A DNA stretch of 60,000 nucleotides from Symbiodinium natans (GCA_905221605.1 CAJNDS010002477.1:64001-124000), one strand, 5' to 3'; numbered from the stretch's first letter, positions 23,431 through 35,790 are shown. The notes: generated by a model from the letters alone, not told the origin. Program-made: numbers and translations.

Positions 23431-26400
23431 AAGAACTTGCGCTGGAAAGCAACGGCTGTCTAACTAGTCTAAGCTCCCGGCAGGGTGCTAAGGGACACTT
23501 CACCTTGGAAGCAGTACAGCTGGTCATATGATTCGTTGTGCCAGGCTCTGGAACGCGTGGCTCTTTGGTACTTGGCACAAGTCCGTGATCATTTCATGAT
23601 GACATGTATTGCAAGAGTATTGCAAGTGTGCTCATCATGGCACTGGCACATACTGGCACACTGCCACTGTGTCTTCGATTCTGCAGCTGAGGGTCTCTGG
23701 GTCAGTCCAGTAGAACCGTTGAGGCTCGGGGCCGCTGCGGCAATATCTCGGCAGCGCAGTAGGCAAACGTGGGGGGGCAACAGAAAGCCAGAAGGCTGAT
23801 CGTTGCTAAAATTCCATCACACCTATACTTCCTAAACCCCACAGCCCTACAGGAATTCCCCATCACCAGATGCACAGCAACAGAAGGCGAACGCCCCCCC
23901 CCCCCATTGTCTGCCATGGTGCTCGGACTGCGACTAGTCTTGATGGAAGACTTTGCCTGGGCGCAGGCGCATCTTGCTACCCTTGTCTCGAAGTCTAGAT
24001 GTTCTCAAGTCGAGCATTAAAGAGCTACGCCATGCACCTCGCCAAGTCGAATCAGAGTGGAACTGCGGCTTCCTATCCTGGCTGGTATGCGAAGCAGACA
24101 CCAGCTAGCACTGTAACCATAACCCACTACCAGCCACTCCCTGCAAAGCCACGAGGCCCCTGGCACACAGCTAGCACAAATCAAGAACATGCATCCCTGG
24201 AGCCAGCAACAAAAAGATTTGGGGGCCTTCGGCCTTCGCTTCGCCTCAGCCTTCATGCGCCCGTTTTCTCTCGCAGAGAGTCTTACTGCACATGCAGCCT
24301 TCAAAAGAACCCAACTCCCGAACTCCTGCGTCACTGCCCAGCGTCCCGCGGGACAGAGTCAGCGCGTGGCGAATCGCGATTTGCAGTGGGCGACTCGCAG
24401 GAAGGCTCGCGTGGTATGATCGGGAGGGTGCCTGAGTTTCTTCGGCCAGCTGGCCAGCTTTCGCAATGCTGCCAGGGGTGCTTGAGGCTTAACACCTTGA
24501 AAAACTTGACTTTGTGATGCGTCCCGCATGCACCGGCTTAAGTTGGGAAATTGAAGCTCTCAGCAACTAGGCCCGCATCGTGCCTTTACAGTACTACGTA
24601 CTCTTTACAGTGCCAACCAAGATCGAAATGGTCAGGCTTGCGTGGATCCGATGGCAAAGGATTTTGTCAATGCGCAACTCCAATGCCCCACGTGCCCGAC
24701 GTATCCCTCATTGCAGTTCGTTGCAGTCTGGCAGCGCGGTGCCTCCGGCTGGGCATCCCCTGGCAATTCAGCGAACCTGACAGACGTCCCATGCCCATGG
24801 TCAAAGGACCAGACAAAGCAAACAACTGCGAATAACGGAGCAATTCCTTAGTCCTTGATTCCAGGTTCCAGAAGTTGACCCAACCCCTACGAAGTTCCCT
24901 GCCGTCCCCTAGTGCATAGGAAGCCGGATGACACTTGCCCAATTTGTCGGCTCTTCCGCACTGCACTAGCGAGTCGCAGGAACCTTCTGATTGTGGCAAT
25001 GGGGCAAACACTGCCGAGCAGCTGTACGGAAGCTGTACTATGCCTCCTCTTGGTTTCCAGCAGTGTCTCTTCCTCAGGAGGTGACACACGTAACTGCGAG
25101 GCGAAAAGCTGTGCACCGCACGTTGCTCCACAAGTGCAAATGCAACCCTCGCTTGAGGTCTGGGGCAGGCTTCGACTTCGATACTCAAACTCATTTACTG
25201 AAGGCTTTGCACCCCGACTTCAGAGTTCTCGGCGGCGGGAAAGGGGGGCGCTAAATCGTGTGACCGCCTTGGCCGCCTTGACCGTCTTGACCGCATTGAC
25301 CAAGGAGGTCACGAGGGCCAAGTCGGTCGAGAGGGTCGGTCAAGAGCGTCAACAAAGACACGCGATGCACACTCCGTGGCCGGCAATGTGCTTCAGTTGC
25401 GGGGCTCCCACGGCGTCGGCCACACGTTGCTCCTAAACCGCTGAACCCTCCATGCACCAAACACCAAGTCCCCAAAATCCCAAGCTCCAAACTCTGACCC
25501 CAAGCTCCGGATCCTGAACGGTCAATCCCAAAGGGACCCGGCGTGACCCGGCACCCTTCGTGCGACAGGGCGCCGCTGCTTCCTTCTTCGCTGGCGCACT
25601 GCCTTTGGCACGACACGCCCCGATCATGCATCATGTACTTCTTGAACCACGCCATCGCTCTGCAATAACAACGCTTTACTGTTTTAGAGCGCCCTCGTGG
25701 TGGCCACAATACCCTCCAATCTCTCAAAATGCTGTGACTCGGCCTAGTAGTGTGAGCATGCGCCACTACAAGATTCCGAAACAGATCCCTATGTGCATGG
25801 GCATGAAGGGCACAAAGTTAACGAGTGAGTGCATGAAAAAAACGAAATGAGGCACGCTTCGTGAGCACAGTGAGAAAATGAAGAAAACCATGTTTTTTGT
25901 TGTTGTATTATCCTCCTCTTAGTTTTCTTCCCACCCTTTCTCTTCGTATACCTGTACGCTTGGAAGAGTCATACAGTAAATTGTATAAGACCTGAAAGAA
26001 TGCATGAGATGTAGTGGGATGACGTACTTAGTGGGCGCTCTTTATTAATCAATTTTGCGCTCTCAATCAAATATTATATTGTATATGTGCACCAAAAGTC
26101 TTCATTATGCGCGCAATAAGATTGCAACATTTTGGTTTTTCTCCCGGGCACGATATGACTTTGTAATCGCCCGGGGGACAGTATTAATACCATTTTCCCT
26201 CACATCTAGTTCTCTCGCCCATGTGAACACATGGCTGACACCATCTCACTCATTGGTTTCCTTCACGAGATTTCCTCTTTCAATCGGTTTTTTCTTGGTC
26301 ACTTTCCTAATCTTGAAGTTAAGAAACTTAGGGTGCCGTGCGGGAAACCTCGCTTTCTTATGCAACTTTGCCACTGCAAAGCAAATCCGGCCAAGAAGAG

Positions 26401-26995
26401 GTTGTCATAATTGAAGGCTCGAAGTTGCGAATTTGAGTTCTGGCCCAGAAGCCCCTGCCGTTTCTGGAACTCAGCCAGTCGTGTGCGTACGTGCACTCGG
26501 TTGCTCCCAGCCTGTACAGGTTGATGCCGTCCGGAATGGGCTCCAAACCTAACCTCCCAGGCCTAAGCCTTAAGCCCCGAGGCTGAAACCCTAGGCCTCC
26601 ATGAGTGGGGCCACTCGGTTGCAGGAACTTCGTGGACTTGGACTTCTGGAAGGCCGGTGCGCCTCGCAAGCGCTTATGCTTTGCAGGCAGCGCACACAGA
26701 TTCGGTATGAGGGTACACGGTTCAAGGGCTGGAGAGTCGCAAAGGCTTGCTGCAGTCTAAGCAAGCGAAGGCACATAAACAACTACATCCAGTTGGTCCA
26801 CTGGCTCTAAGGCCCATACTTCTTCGCACCACCACCCCACGCCGCAGCAAGAGCGCTAAGCAACCAGCACGGCCCACGGCCCACAGCCCTGCCATTCCGG
26901 CCTTCACCAACAGCTCGAAGCTTTCGCGCAGCCCTGGGCTCGAACACTGGTCTGAGAATTCATGTCGCCTCGTCTAGACATTGGCGCAGCATGCG
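23431..26995. other. No supported gene
   Basis: This region holds a poly-C run near 23891-23906, a short nine-base periodic TTGACCGYC repeat near 25261-25305, and an AT-rich stretch at about 25.85-26.3 kb. Open frames on both strands lack domains or reliable junctions. Confidence 0.35.
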
Positions 26996-26999
26996 CACA

Positions 27000-27290
27000 C
27001 ACACACAGACACACAGACACACAGACACACAGACACACAGACACACAGACACACAGACACACAGACACACAGACACACAGACACAGAGACACAGAGACCC
27101 AGAGGCCCAGAGACCCAGAGACGCAGAGACGCAGAGACGCAGAGACACAGAGACACAGAGACACACAGACACAGAGACACACGGACACAGAGACACAGAG
27201 ACACACAGACACAGAGACACATCCAGAGACACACGCAGAGACAAACACACACAGAGACACACGCAGAGACACACACACACACACAGAGAC
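27000..27290. repeat. (ACACAG)n and related microsatellite
   Basis: About 290 bp of ACACAG, ACAGAG, CCAGAG and ACGCAG units. It opens frames of up to 208 codons on both strands (Thr/His/Arg or Val/Cys/Ser/Leu runs), which are artefacts of the repeat. Confidence 0.95.
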
Positions 27291-27402
27291 ATGCATGCAT
27301 GCATGCATGCATGCATGCATGCATACATGCATACATGCATACATGCATACATGCATACATGCATACATGCATACATGCATACATGCATACATGCATACAT
27401 AC
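27291..27402. repeat. (ATGC)n then (ATGCATAC)n microsatellite
   Basis: Pure ATGC units pass into alternating ATGC/ATAC units, adjoining the ACACAG block without a gap. The array is self-complementary in its ATGC part. Confidence 0.95.
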
Positions 27403-27887
27403 ACACGCACTGTGCACACGACTGCTGCAGCTCAGCCCGGGACTTCATAACTTTGAGACCCAATGTTTGATCGATGTCATCGAAGTTTTCCGGAAACGTC
27501 ATGCCGCCATTGCCATTGGAGCCTGAGGGCTTGTCATCAGGTGGCGCGTCCCAGGCTAGTTTTAGCACTGAGTGGGTTGTAAGCATGGTCCATGGCGCTA
27601 GAACTTCAACTTCCGCATCCGAGCACTATGACCCTAAACCTCGCAATATTCGAAGTCTAGCCTTATGCCCGTCCTCCGCTTGCACGAGACGAACCCTGCA
27701 CGACTCTTTCTTAAGAGCCCACACTCAGGCACTGACCGATGCCTGTTGTGGTGTACAGAAACCGACATGTTCAGTGCAGCCAAAAGACGTGGAGACTCCA
27801 ACTCCAGCTTGAAACTGGACTGCTTCTTGGAGAGAGCCCTCGACACCATGGATGCCTGGATCGGAGGGAGCAGGCCCCTCCCTTTAC

Positions 27888-27986
27888 TTGAAACTCCTTC
27901 ACTAGCAACAGCACCCAGTGTAAGGAAACAGCCATGCTGTCGCAAAAGACTAAGGTAAGGTTCCATCATCATTGGTCCGTAGCCGG
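27888..27986 (-). CDS. Exon candidate inside a 178-codon minus ORF
   Basis: A 99-nt segment between TTTTGCAG| and a canonical GT donor (TTTCAA|GTAAAG). It encodes GYGPMMMEPYLSLLRQHGCF and LTLGAVASEGVS. The surrounding minus ORF stays open from 28170 to 27634 and is also protein-like beyond the donor, so the exon could be longer. Unknown family. Confidence 0.4.
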
Positions 27987-28170
27987 CTGCAAAACCCCCC
28001 AAAGCAGTCAAGACCCAAAACGTTCGGGTTTGGAGGTTGCACAATCGGGTTCGAGGGTTTTTTAGGTTCACGGGTCCACATGCCGACGCTTGGCTACGTT
28101 TTTGGTCGCCGCCCAGCGGGAATGTCCCACAATTTATGAAGAAGCTGGGTACAGTGCAGGGAAGACCCAT

Positions 28171-31100
28171 GTCCAGTTATTCTGCTGTCAGTTGCTGAAT
28201 TTAGGGTGCAAACAGTGTCATGTGTGTCATCGCTCACGTCTCGAACCACGCGTGAACCCAACAAATCAAGAAGGTGTCGGGATCCTCTGTTGGCGATGCC
28301 TGGACCACACTCCCACTCACGAGGGACACTCAATATACTAAATATACTAAATCTGAATCCACTTGAAAGAATCCTCCTCTCGAGCCCGCCAATCCAGCAT
28401 CTGAGGGAGCGACATTCCGCCTCATCGGGCCCGGGCTCCGCTCTTGTATCAGCTGTGTCCTGGGGTCGGCTTTTAGGGAACCCACCACGCCTACCTGGCC
28501 TGCCTACCATGTGAGGGCTTCTTTGGGTCCAGTGCACGAGCGTGCTCGTCACAGGCATCCAGTTGACCAAAACACGTTTACACGGTCATGGGTGTACAAA
28601 GCACACCCCGCGCGACTTCAGCAGGCTGCGGCCGGGGGTCAGCTTGTCGTCCATGCCCTGCAGCCTCCCGAGTCTCTTGCACATTGCGCAAAATCCGACT
28701 GGAGCGATGGAAGTCCCGCATGTGTTCTGGTGGTACCAACCAGGCAATTTTGTGTTGTCGTTCCAAGCGCCAAAGTGTGCTCCCCCAAGTAAATGAACAA
28801 AGCCTTGAAAAATGCCCTTCACCCTTCACATCCCGCCAAGGAGCTGCTTGCAAACGCTGGCAAAATGAGCCGCATGGTCTTCGCATAACTTCATCACTGA
28901 GTCCATCTTTTGCCTAGAACATCTGAACAGAATGAAATCGGAAACACGGCGACCGTCGGAGATTTTGAGGTTCCTTGCTGAGGCAGCCAACCCCCGTCAA
29001 CACACCCTCTTGTTGAAACGACCCTTCCTTCCGCCCCGCAACCGCAACCAATGAGGCGCCGCGGTGCTCCATAGACATCACGGGAGGAAGTGGGGAAGAT
29101 GGGGCATCGGCCACATCCTCCAACTCATCACCTGCCGAAGCGGACTCCATCTGATGAAAATGGAAGGGTCAAGCACGCGTGTGAGGTTTTGAGCATGAAG
29201 GAAGCCGTTTCTGATGCAACTCTGCGAAACCTAACTGTGCAGTAGGCAGTCCTTTGGCCCGGCTGTAGGTAGCCGTAATCAGCTTGAGATCATGAAATTA
29301 CATCTACAATTAACATTCAACCGACAATCTACCTCAACTCCAACATGCGATACAATCAGAGGGATGTATTCTTTTCGGAAGCGCAATGTAACCAAGTAGG
29401 TTGCCTGACGAAAGGGCATCCACGAACAGGGTGTTCGCCAGAATTGTGCTGGCACTTGGTGCAACATTTTGGCTCACCATTTCATACCCGTTCTGCATGC
29501 GGTATGCACAATCCCCTCCCTTAGATCCCAAGTGCCACTACAGCACCCCATGGATCTCGAGCACCACGCCACGCAAAGTCACAAAAAGCATCGCACACGC
29601 CAATTACACAGAACCAAACAAAACCGAGGATCTCGAGTCCACGAAGGAGAGCGAAGGACGGGCATACTGCTCTTCGGCCCTCATATGAGAATTCCACACG
29701 CCGAACTGGGGGCCTGTCCGCGTACAACCCTCAACCATAGACTCAGACACCTTTCCGAGCCTTCCCCATCCACCTCAATCTCGTCCATGTCGCCCCTGGG
29801 TAATCAGTGCATATCTCACCGTGCTTATCTTTAGCTTGAGGATTTTCAAACGTTCTTTCAGAGCTGTCTCTGGCTTTGTTGTGTCGTTTGCTGTGTTTTC
29901 AGGGTCCCCTCCCGGCTACTATCGAGCGAATGGTCCGGTTCTCCGAGAATGTGCGGCAACCTTAGCAGACACCTCGGCGGCCAGGGCAGCACATCGCCAG
30001 GTCGACAAAGATCAGCTTCACATACCTACTACACTTTCATTCAGCCCCTTCTGCGCTGGCGAAAGGGCGACGCTTGGCCCGCAGACTCCGACAGTAACAC
30101 GCTTGAGATGCTTGCTGGACCTCACGCTTGCTATGCTCACTATTCAAGAGCATTCCTAATTCCTCGAACAACAGCATGAAAAGAAATCCAACACTCAAAC
30201 GCTGTCATGTCCTGAACTGCAAACAGCGGCACGACTACAAAGATGTTGTTAGGCAGCTATGGAATTACTAGCAACAATCGAATAAATAACAACATAGGTT
30301 GCCGGGCCATTGTTTGAGTAGAAGGGCAGTAGGAAGGGCATAGGACCTAGTATTAGGAGCTAAGTTGGATGCACAGAAAAGTTGAAACATTGAGCTGCTG
30401 CAGCTGTTTTTCGCACAGGACGGCCCCATAAAATCACAAACCTGCGCTGTTGCCAGCTCCCCTTCAGCTAGGCTGCATTGCCAGATCATCGTAGCTGTCC
30501 AAGCTATGTCCGGGTATGCCCACACCTGCCATCACAGAGGCCAGCAGAAATGCTGACGTTTAATTACTATGCAGTATTGTATAGTGAATATCGCAAGAAC
30601 GAGAAGTACTGACGCATACGACGCAGAGCTAGGCGAGCGACTGCTCATGAATCCTTCTGCGACTCACCATGTTGCAATCGATCTTCAAACTCGTGCGATA
30701 TCCGCCAGCAGGGGTGAGCATAAAAAATTTGCAGGTTAAATTTACGTGCTTACAACGGCCCCACCTCGCGAGTCCGTCATGGCTCCCCAGAGAATCGAAA
30801 GTGCCCCGTGAAACTGAGCTGTATTGTGGTTGCTGGATCGAAGTCCTTGCCCCTTGCTCCCTGCAGAAGTTGGTGGGGGGCTAACTGGAAATGACTTGAT
30901 CTACGCAGGACATTTCTGGCACACGAGGTCCTGCAGTGTCTTCCTGAGCCCTGCTGCAGCGATGCATGCCCGACTGTCACAACAAGCATGCGCCGCCAAA
31001 GAAAGTTTCTGAGCCCTGGGCCCACGGAACATTCAAGAATGCTTGACCATACATGTGTCACAATACCAAAAAAAGGCGATGGCATACTTCGGATCTGGAA

Positions 31101-31245
31101 ACAAGACTGTGCTGGCCCATGACACGGCCCAGTTCCCTGAACCATCACGGCCCCCCTCAGTCCGAGCTGTCCCTCTCTTTTCTTAGGGATTGCTGGGCGA
31201 TGGCACAGCTGTTTGCCGGAAGGCCTTGGGCTTGAGTTGGGCATA
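28171..31245. other. No supported gene
   Basis: A minus ORF at 28094-28570 (LLDLLGSRVVRDVSDDTHD near 28.22 kb) and one at 30777-31262 are open but not convincing. ATTTTGGCTCA at 29466-29476 resembles part of the dinoflagellate spliced leader but is too short to call. Confidence 0.35.
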
Positions 31246-31593
31246 TCACTCGGCCGGTACAAAACGGTACAAAAACCACATTGTATGTTGCACGAATCCT
31301 AGCGGCCTCACCATCGTCTCACACAAACGACTGCTGAACCTGCAAGGCTGCTCCGGGGAGCTGTATCCTTCATCCTCAGGGATTCTCTGAGTGATGAGAA
31401 TAACCGATCGCCATATCGAAAATTTCTGGCAACTTGCAAGCGCCGTCCTCTTGATTCGGAGGGATCGAGCGGCAAGGTCTGCAATTGTCTGCAAGCTTCC
31501 ATGGTCGCAGAGTTTCTGTTGCTTGCCTAGCACTCGCGCACACTGCAGGGCCCACCGCAGCATGCGTGCCTTCGGTTTTTGCCCCCGAAACAA
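31246..31593 (-). CDS. Coding-like ORF, unknown function
   Basis: 115 open codons with protein-like composition, including RMLRWALQCARVLGKQQKLC, LQTIADLAARSLRIKRTAL and WRSVILITQRIPEDEGYS. Basic and helical. True ends are probably splice sites inside this range. No domain recognised. Confidence 0.35.
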   Translation of the reverse strand: MFRGQKPKARMLRWALQCARVLGKQQKLCDHGSLQTIADLAARSLRIKRTALASCQKFSIWRSVILITQRIPEDEGYSSPEQPCRFSSRLCETMVRPLGFVQHTMWFLYRFVPAE

Positions 31594-31904
31594 ATAGAAA
31601 TAGACAACCTTGTTCGTTCGTCTTCTATTTCTACCAACCGGAAGCTTTCGGTGGCATGCAGTGTTGTGCTATAGGAATTATGGGATTGTTGCTGTTTTCA
31701 CTCGGACCGCGTTTAGTGTAGATTGGTGCAGCTTGGCATGAGGGTCATGGCACAAGCCGACCGAGGAAGCCCACATGGAAAGATTCATGGTGTCCATGTC
31801 AGCATGGACCCTACAGACATGTGGGTCACTTGAGGTCTGTTGGCAGTTTTGCCAGCGCACTCGAGTTCCCAGAAAGCACTCGCTAGTGAAGCGCTTTTGG
31901 TCAC

Positions 31905-32291
31905 TCAACACATTGAAGGCGTAAAGCAGGGAAACAAGCTGCATCCTCCTGGTACACACCCCAAAGCCTTTATTTTACTGCCAAGCCCCCGACAAGACCA
32001 GGTGCTGCATGTGCTGTTCCCTGCGCTCTTGGAGAACCATTCGTTGCGGAGGCTGAGCTGCCTCTTTGCCAGCACTGGCCAGCACTGAAGCACAGCTGAA
32101 AAGAGAGGACTGCGTTCTGACGGCCAGTAACCTGAAAACGAAAGACTGGACAGACAGGAGAACCTGGCAAGATCACTCAACTTTGCTATGCGAATCTGCG
32201 TGATGGCTTCTAGGAAACCTCCAAAATGAAACGCCTCCCAAAACCACCGCGCCACAGGCCAGATGTCCAAGAAGGGACGACACAACGACAC
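31905..32291 (-). CDS. Coding-like ORF, unknown function
   Basis: 129 open codons, with aromatic-rich ARWFWEAFHFGGFLEAITQ followed by RIAKLSDLARFSCLSSL near the upper end. It follows the previous candidate on the same strand. The DIWPVARW patch recalls kinase subdomain IX only superficially and lacks its glycine, so I do not call a kinase. Confidence 0.3.
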   Translation of the reverse strand: MSLCRPFLDIWPVARWFWEAFHFGGFLEAITQIRIAKLSDLARFSCLSSLSFSGYWPSERSPLFSAVLQCWPVLAKRQLSLRNEWFSKSAGNSTCSTWSCRGLGSKIKALGCVPGGCSLFPCFTPSMC

Positions 32292-32746
32292 TCAGAACTT
32301 GAAACAGAATTGGACGACTGTTACCTTTGGTTGTCCTCGCCGCTCAGCCCCTCCATGCCTCCATCCATACACAGGGGCTTCTCTGGCAGCCGGCACATAC
32401 CAAAGGCCATGAAGCTTGGTGCTGAGACCTTTTGGGAGAAGCTTGATCCTTTTCTAGCCTTCCACGCTAAACTCGTTGAACTCCAGGATCTTTGCGACTG
32501 TGTGAAAGCGTGTCAGATTTCCCTGACTTGGGATTGCGCTGAGACCCCCAAGCTGACCTCGAGGTCACTGGCAGCATGCCCTTGCGCTAAAAGGACTCTA
32601 CAGTAACGGCAGCTTAAGACTCTGGATTCGCCATGATTCGCCTTTACACCCGCCTTTTGTCTTCATGATTTGGGATTCGGCCGGCCTGCCTGGAGAAGAC
32701 CTTCTCCGATCCAGAAAGGAAGCAAAGGAAGCGAAGATTGGTCAAC

Positions 32747-32890
32747 CTGCATAGACTTGCCAGTCAGGGTGACCAGGTCGGCGACCGAAAGTTGAAAAAT
32801 GTGCAGAAAGTGCATCCTGCCCTTGTGATCCAATGGGATGCTCACAAGAGTCATGACATTCGTGGCCCCAGCACTGGCGCCTCCGAGCAT
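32747..32890 (-). CDS. Exon candidate ending at a GT donor
   Basis: The minus strand encodes GATNVMTLVSIPLDHKGRMH and FLHIFQLSVADLVTLTGKSM, then meets ATGCAG|GTTGAC. Composition is convincingly protein-like. The upstream boundary is not fixed; the ATG-led frame starts at 32890. Unknown family. Confidence 0.4.
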
Positions 32891-33002
32891 GCACAGAAAT
32901 TGGCACTTTGGGCTTGAACCCCCGAGATCCTAGAGCGTAAACTGAACCCTAACCGTCCACAGTTCGCCGTTCTGACTCGCTCTGGAGAGGACTGGGTATC
33001 TC

Positions 33003-33482
33003 TCACAAGCACCCGACGAGGGATGTCCCCAAACAAGCATTGCAGACCCAAGTTGTAAGTATACATGACACTGCATCTAGTAGGGCCTGTAGGGATTCAT
33101 GTAGGGATTCACGGCCGGCGACGTCCAAGTCATGTGCGTGGAGACATTCCCAAATTCCCAATTGTCGCGGGGGCAATCTGCATGTTCTTCTCGAAAACAG
33201 TCTGACAGCCGTGCCAGATGTGCTGCATACGGCATCCCGATGCCTGCCCCCGACGTTCAACAAATGGAAACAAACAGTTGTGAAACTAAGGGGGGCGCTT
33301 GTTGAATCCCAACTCAGGGCTGTATCGACGCAGGGGCAGTACACCGGTCCTTGGAAGCCGTTACCCTCGCTGCCGTCTGCGTTCGAGGGGAAGATCGGCT
33401 CCACATTGAAGCCGCATTTTTGAAAAATGACAGGGGGCACCACGACCTGTGCCCACACTGGTTCACGCTGACATGGCCACAT
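33003..33482 (-). CDS. Coding-like 159-codon ORF
   Basis: The minus ORF includes CGFNVEPIFPSNADGSEGNG, SAPLSFTTVCFHLLNVGGRH and RQLGIWECLHAHDLDVAGRE. The plus strand is also open across much of it, so support is only moderate. It could belong to the same transcription unit as the exons at 31.2-32.9 kb. Confidence 0.3.
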   Translation of the reverse strand: MWPCQREPVWAQVVVPPVIFQKCGFNVEPIFPSNADGSEGNGFQGPVYCPCVDTALSWDSTSAPLSFTTVCFHLLNVGGRHRDAVCSTSGTAVRLFSRRTCRLPPRQLGIWECLHAHDLDVAGRESLHESLQALLDAVSCILTTWVCNACLGTSLVGCL

Positions 33483-34140
33483 GCCTGGCCAATCCCGGCC
33501 ATACCCTCAGGATTGGCAGCATTCAGTGCACCACTCGATCTTCAGGTGTCTTGTCGCAGAAATCCACCTCAGCCACACGTGAGATGAATTCATGTGGATG
33601 GTGAATGGCGTCATGCGAAGCAGGCTTCGCATCCAAGCTGTAAGTTGCATTCCTAGCACCAGGTTCGAGTGCCAGATGCACGCCTAGTTTACTTACAAGA
33701 AACTGCGTGCTAACCTTGGGGCCACAAACCGACCAACATGATAAGCATGGCGCCCCGCCCTGAAATACCACCAGTAGACATCAGTAGACTCACGAGCTTC
33801 TATTCTTCACGTTTGGAGTTGGAGACGAATGCAAAGTCCAGCGACGCAGTATCGCCCGAGAGGCCGAAGCGATGTCCGCTAGGATTCAAGGACCGACTGA
33901 CTCTGTGCTTGGCATATACCGTTCCAGAATGTTCCAGAGCTTGAAGCTTGAGACACAAGGCAACCACCTCAAGGCCAACAAGTCTTAGAGGCGACACTGC
34001 GCTGATCGAGGCAAGCCGCGGATCAGCCAAAGCTCTCTAAGGTGAGAACCTTGCAGGAAAGCTGGATTATTGGCAGAACTGCCTTCAAGTCTCGAGCTAA
34101 CCTTTTGACCAAGCCCAAAGAACCGAAACCGGAGAGCTGC
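33483..34140. other. No supported gene
   Basis: Spacer downstream of gene-family copy 2. It contains a small perfect hairpin (ATGCGAAGC-AG-GCTTCGCAT) near 33612-33631. Confidence 0.4.
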
Positions 34141-34215
34141 CTTGGTTTGAAAGCCGATGGTGCCAACGATCGCCAAAGTGAAATAGAGGAAGCGCTGCAC
34201 GACCCCGAGCGTCAC
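34141..34215 (-). CDS. Membrane-segment exon of gene-family copy 2
   Basis: A 75-nt counterpart of 12545-12619: after CGAAG| and before the GC donor (ACCAAG|GCA), it encodes VQRFLYFTLAIVGTIGFQ. Length, phase and both junctions match copy 1, while the DNA has diverged, mostly at third positions. A likely transmembrane helix. Confidence 0.55.
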
Positions 34216-34684
34216 CTTCGGCTGAGCATGACATGCAACAACATGGAAAATGAGACCTATGCCTTCATGCAAGCTACGCCGCGCCTGCCCGGAACTCCCT
34301 AACCCTGTACTTCCTACCGACCTTTTCGTCAACATGCTCTTTGACCTTGCACCGAACATAGACATGCCGACGCGGACCCTACGCACACCTACGCTCTGCA
34401 GGCAAGATGCTACGCGGTCGACTTTCAACAATCGCATCTCTATATGCTCTTTCATTTTGAAAAAAAACAACTGCTCATTTGGGCGTTGGCTTTGCCGAGG
34501 CAGTTCGATGATTTGTGCATTAGCAGGGCCCGGAAGGTTTTCAGAGACATCGTGTTTGTGCTGATCGAGACATGCTGCCTGCTGTTCCTGACAGAACAAC
34601 GGCTTTGTCAGACCCCCAAATAGTAGGATTCCCTTGTAAGGACCTCAATAAGGTACCCCTACTCTCGTAAACCGTGCACTATTG

Positions 34685-34724
34685 GTCTTTGCCGCGGTGC
34701 TCGAGTGTCCCACATGAAGAAGCC
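34685..34724 (-). CDS. Short exon GFFMWDTRA, copy 2
   Basis: After TCGGCAG| the minus strand reads GCTTCTTCATGTGGGACAC and encodes FFMWDTRAPR. It is the counterpart of the copy 1 exon near 12.77 kb, with 22 identical bases across the junction. The downstream end is not defined. Confidence 0.45.
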
Positions 34725-34985
34725 TGCCGAAGAAGCAACAAAATGACAAGGGCTTAGGACAGGCAAGAAGCAACAGAAGTTCCCTGGCAGGAACGTGCAG
34801 ATGGGAAAAGCCTTGCAGACTGCGCTTGGCGCACGCAAAAGCATTCCAGCAAGTCTATGGCGGCAAAACGTCCAACACTACCTGAGTGAAACACAAGTGA
34901 GCCTGACTCGCTGATCGTTAAGAACATTGCCAGGCCCATGTACTCGGCTTCCTCGCTCAAAAATCGAAAGCCGGAAGGCAGGCCT

Positions 34986-35060
34986 TAAGCTGAAAGCCGT
35001 TTGCCGAGATGTAACAGAGAACCTTCAACAAACGCCAAACAACCAAGACCACAACAGTGC
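34986..35060 (-). pseudogene. Degenerate third copy of the membrane exon
   Basis: The minus strand reads VVWRLLKVLCYISANGFQLK, which resembles the 75-nt exons in spacing and in the GFQLKA end (compare KFLYFTMAIVGTIGFQ). A short deletion and several changes separate it from them. It suggests exon duplication inside copy 2. Confidence 0.3.
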
Positions 35061-35314
35061 CTTCCGAACAGGCAAGGTTCACAGGTGCTGGGCTCTCCAC
35101 ATCCACTCCGAACCTCACCCCCGTGATTCAACGAGCCTCACCCTGCATCTGAAGCCGAGCAGATCCTCTTACCCCTTCCCAATGGATTCCTCCGCCTCGC
35201 TTCCATTCAACATGCTGACCTTAGCACAAACGCTCACGATTGAAACCGGCTGCAGCAGACGGTGACCACTCCCGGACCGATTGTGTCTGCAAGCCCTCCC
35301 CCCGATGCCAAGGG

Positions 35315-35400
35315 GCTAGGGAGGGAAGGCGTGTACAGTGGGCAGTTGCAGTGGCCGCGACAACAAGAGAGCCTGCGTTGCACATTGGCATGGCCGAAGC
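35315..35400 (-). CDS. Exon ATAHCTRLPSLA, copy 2
   Basis: Counterpart of 14799-14887: CNAGSLVVAATATAHCTR followed by LPSLA. The position between the 76-nt and FFMWDTRA exons is the same as in copy 1. Junctions are unclear. Confidence 0.4.
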
Positions 35401-35790
35401 TCCATACAACATGGCATTGTCTCACCCTCGCCAATAGAGGAAGCGGAATTCTAGAACGCGCATCACATCTACCTCGTCACACTCTGCTTCACCTGGCTCG
35501 GGGGTTTGCCTCCAACAGCTTGTGCTCAGTTGACCTTCCTCACCCCTCAATGCCCCAAAACATGCACTCTGAAAGCACGTGCCCATACCTGGCAAGCTGA
35601 GCGCAATGAGAAGGTTGGGAAGGAGCGCCTTTGACAGAGCGTAGTTGACAGTTGCGGAGAGAGTTAGCAGTTCTAGCGCATGCCCTGTTTGCAGCTTAGT
35701 TGGGTTCTAAGCTTTAGGAAGCAAGGGACGTCAAAAAACGGATCTGCATCAAGACACGGAATTAAAGCCAAACTGCATACACAAGCCACA

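Noticed and set aside
26904-27586. His/Thr- and Cys/Val-rich ORFs of up to 208 codons
   Set aside because: Translations of the ACACAG/ATGC repeat.
32200-32291. Protein kinase subdomain IX (DIWPVARW)
   Set aside because: Lacks the conserved glycine and no other kinase motif (DFG, HRD, APE) is in frame nearby.
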